The notes below the pieces were generated by a model. That model searched no databases. It was not told where the DNA came from and saw only the letters and a list, made by a program, of their open reading frames with translations. From an uncultured Leifsonia sp. (lineage in GTDB: Bacteria > Actinomycetota > Actinomycetes > Actinomycetales > Microbacteriaceae), in contig NZ_CAMFLC010000003.1 of the NCBI RefSeq assembly GCF_945957465.1, positions 62,001 to 126,000 of the forward strand: a stretch of 64,000 nucleotides of DNA. Reading direction: 5' to 3'. Below are positions 62,960 through 64,000 of this stretch, piece by piece. The translations under genes were made by a program, and so were the position numbers. Each line of letters begins with the position of its first letter. Within the stretch, counting starts at the first letter, position 1.

Positions 62960-63973
62960 ATGACCGCGCTGCCGTCCGACGAAGCCCTGCTCGCCCTGCC
63001 GAAGGCCGAGCTCCACCTCCACATCGAGGGCACGCTGGAGCCCGACCTCGCGTTCGAGCTGGCGGGGCGGAACGGTGTGGCACTCCCCTACGAGTCGGTG
63101 GAGGACCTCGCCGCGCGGTACGAGTTCTCCGACCTCCAGTCCTTCCTCGACCTCTACTACGCCACGATGGCGGTGCTGCGCACCGAGGACGATTTCGCCG
63201 AGCTGACGCGACGCTATCTGCACACCGCCGCCGCTCAGGGGTTGCGTCATGTCGAGCTCTTCTTCGACCCGCAGGCGCACGTGAGCCGCGGAGTGCCGCT
63301 CGAGGCGGTCGTGGACGGGATCAGTGGGGCGCTCCAGGAGGCCGAGCGCGATCTCGGTGTCTCCGGCGGCCTCATCCTGTGCTTCCTGCGCGACCAGCCG
63401 GTCGAGTCGGCGGATGCGGTGCTGAGCGCCGCGCTCAGCCGCCCTGATCGGCTGCTCGGCGTCGGGCTGGACTCCGCCGAGGTCGGCTACCCGCCCGAGC
63501 TGTTCGCCGGGGTGTTCGCCCGGGCGAAGGATGCCGGACTGCACGCGGTGGCCCACGCCGGCGAGGAGGGGCCGCCCGCCTACATCCGCCAGGCGCTCGA
63601 TCTGCTCGGCGTCGAACGGATCGACCACGGCATCCGCGCCGCCGAGGACCCGGAGTTGATGTCGCGGCTCGCCGCCGAGGGCGTGCCGCTCACGGTGTGC
63701 CCGCTGTCGAACGTGCGGCTGCGCACGGTGAGCGACCTCGCCGAGCATCCCCTGCTGCGACTCGACGCCGCCGGGGTCCGGGTGACGATCAATTCGGACG
63801 ACCCCGCCTATTTCGGAGGCTACGTCGGCGAGAACTATCTCGCCGTCCGCGACGCGCTCGGCGTCGACGCGGAGCGGGCCGAGCGGTTCGCCCGCACCTC
63901 CATCGAGGCGTCGTTCGCGTCCGAGGCCCGCAAGTCCGAACTGCAGCGGGAGGTGGACGCGTGGCGGGGCTGA
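62960..63973 (+). CDS. adenosine/adenine deaminase family protein
   Basis: A 337-residue zinc deaminase of the ADA superfamily. Metal ligands are in AELHLHIEG (two His), AVAHAGEEGP (His) and TINSDDPAYFGG (Asp-Asp); the proton shuttle glutamate is the E of HAGEEGP. The signature HLHIEGTLEPDLAFELAGRNG with YEFSDLQSFLDLYYA matches the adenine deaminase (Aah1/PA0148-like) branch more than adenosine deaminase. The start at 62960 follows GGGAGG nine bases earlier. It is the last complete gene in the window. Confidence 0.9.
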   Translation: MTALPSDEALLALPKAELHLHIEGTLEPDLAFELAGRNGVALPYESVEDLAARYEFSDLQSFLDLYYATMAVLRTEDDFAELTRRYLHTAAAQGLRHVELFFDPQAHVSRGVPLEAVVDGISGALQEAERDLGVSGGLILCFLRDQPVESADAVLSAALSRPDRLLGVGLDSAEVGYPPELFAGVFARAKDAGLHAVAHAGEEGPPAYIRQALDLLGVERIDHGIRAAEDPELMSRLAAEGVPLTVCPLSNVRLRTVSDLAEHPLLRLDAAGVRVTINSDDPAYFGGYVGENYLAVRDALGVDAERAERFARTSIEASFASEARKSELQREVDAWRG

Positions 63974-64000
63974 CCGCCGGCGCGCCCCCGTCGGGGTCCG

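Overview
The window is GC-rich, densely coded DNA from an actinobacterium, most likely a member of the Microbacteriaceae close to Leifsonia. The evidence is the very high GC third positions, the ClpS-DUF2017 pair, a DUF1918 protein, the large number of -10 elements of the form TANNNT placed 6-7 nt before a start codon (leaderless mRNAs), and the style of the branched-chain amino acid genes. This is a reading of gene content only; no 16S is present. About 62 protein genes, two tRNA genes and several decayed genes can be supported.

Layout. 0-2.6 kb: small membrane and hypothetical proteins, then tRNA-Gln with its own terminator. 2.9-8.0 kb, minus strand: lysR, a PanE-like reductase, an FAH-family hydrolase, gltX and a thioredoxin-reductase-like flavoprotein, tightly packed. 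8.1-11.4 kb: a class V PLP enzyme divergent from lysR, then leuB-ilvE. 11.6-13.8 kb: a 14-TM drug exporter divergent from its TetR repressor across a perfect 26-bp palindrome. 13.8-18.5 kb: an ECF42-type sigma factor with its DGPF/YCII partner, serA, cutC and a DUF1918 protein. 18.5-23.7 kb: the ilvD-ilvB-ilvN-ilvC block. 23.7-26.1 kb: otsA-otsB for trehalose. 26.2-34.9 kb: a sugar isomerase-like protein, an SGNH lipase-like lipoprotein, and a TetR/MMPL/YhgE-Pip export locus in which the MMPL protein carries what looks like a dead ABC ATPase domain.

34.9-43.6 kb: small proteins, a divergent G6PD paralogue, a GH15 glucosidase translationally coupled to clpS and DUF2017, a baeRF-like protein, and a second DGPF/ECF42 pair. 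43.7-51.4 kb, minus strand: one long sugar locus running ROK regulator, oxidoreductase, lipoprotein binding protein, two permeases and two more Gfo/Idh/MocA oxidoreductases, most of them overlapping or within a few bases. 51.7-57.7 kb: an AI-2E-type permease followed by a sparse, less GC-rich accessory patch with an alcohol dehydrogenase remnant, an orphan MNT-type nucleotidyltransferase overlapping a small membrane protein, a lipoprotein, and a two-component system in which both genes are frameshifted; it ends at tRNA-Lys. 57.9-64 kb: an inositol-phosphatase-family enzyme, an ArsR/SRPBCC pair, an ABC-2 exporter, a quinone oxidoreductase-like protein and an adenine deaminase-like enzyme.

How the genes fit together. 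leuB, ilvE, ilvDBNC and serA supply branched-chain amino acids and serine. otsAB, the GH15 enzyme and the G6PD paralogue belong to trehalose/glucan and central carbon handling. The ROK locus looks like uptake and oxidation of a sugar or polyol. The most unusual items are the MMPL-ABC-like fusion, the paired ECF42 loci with a shared promoter-like motif, the doubly frameshifted two-component system inside a decaying patch next to tRNA-Lys, and the recurrent leaderless promoter architecture.
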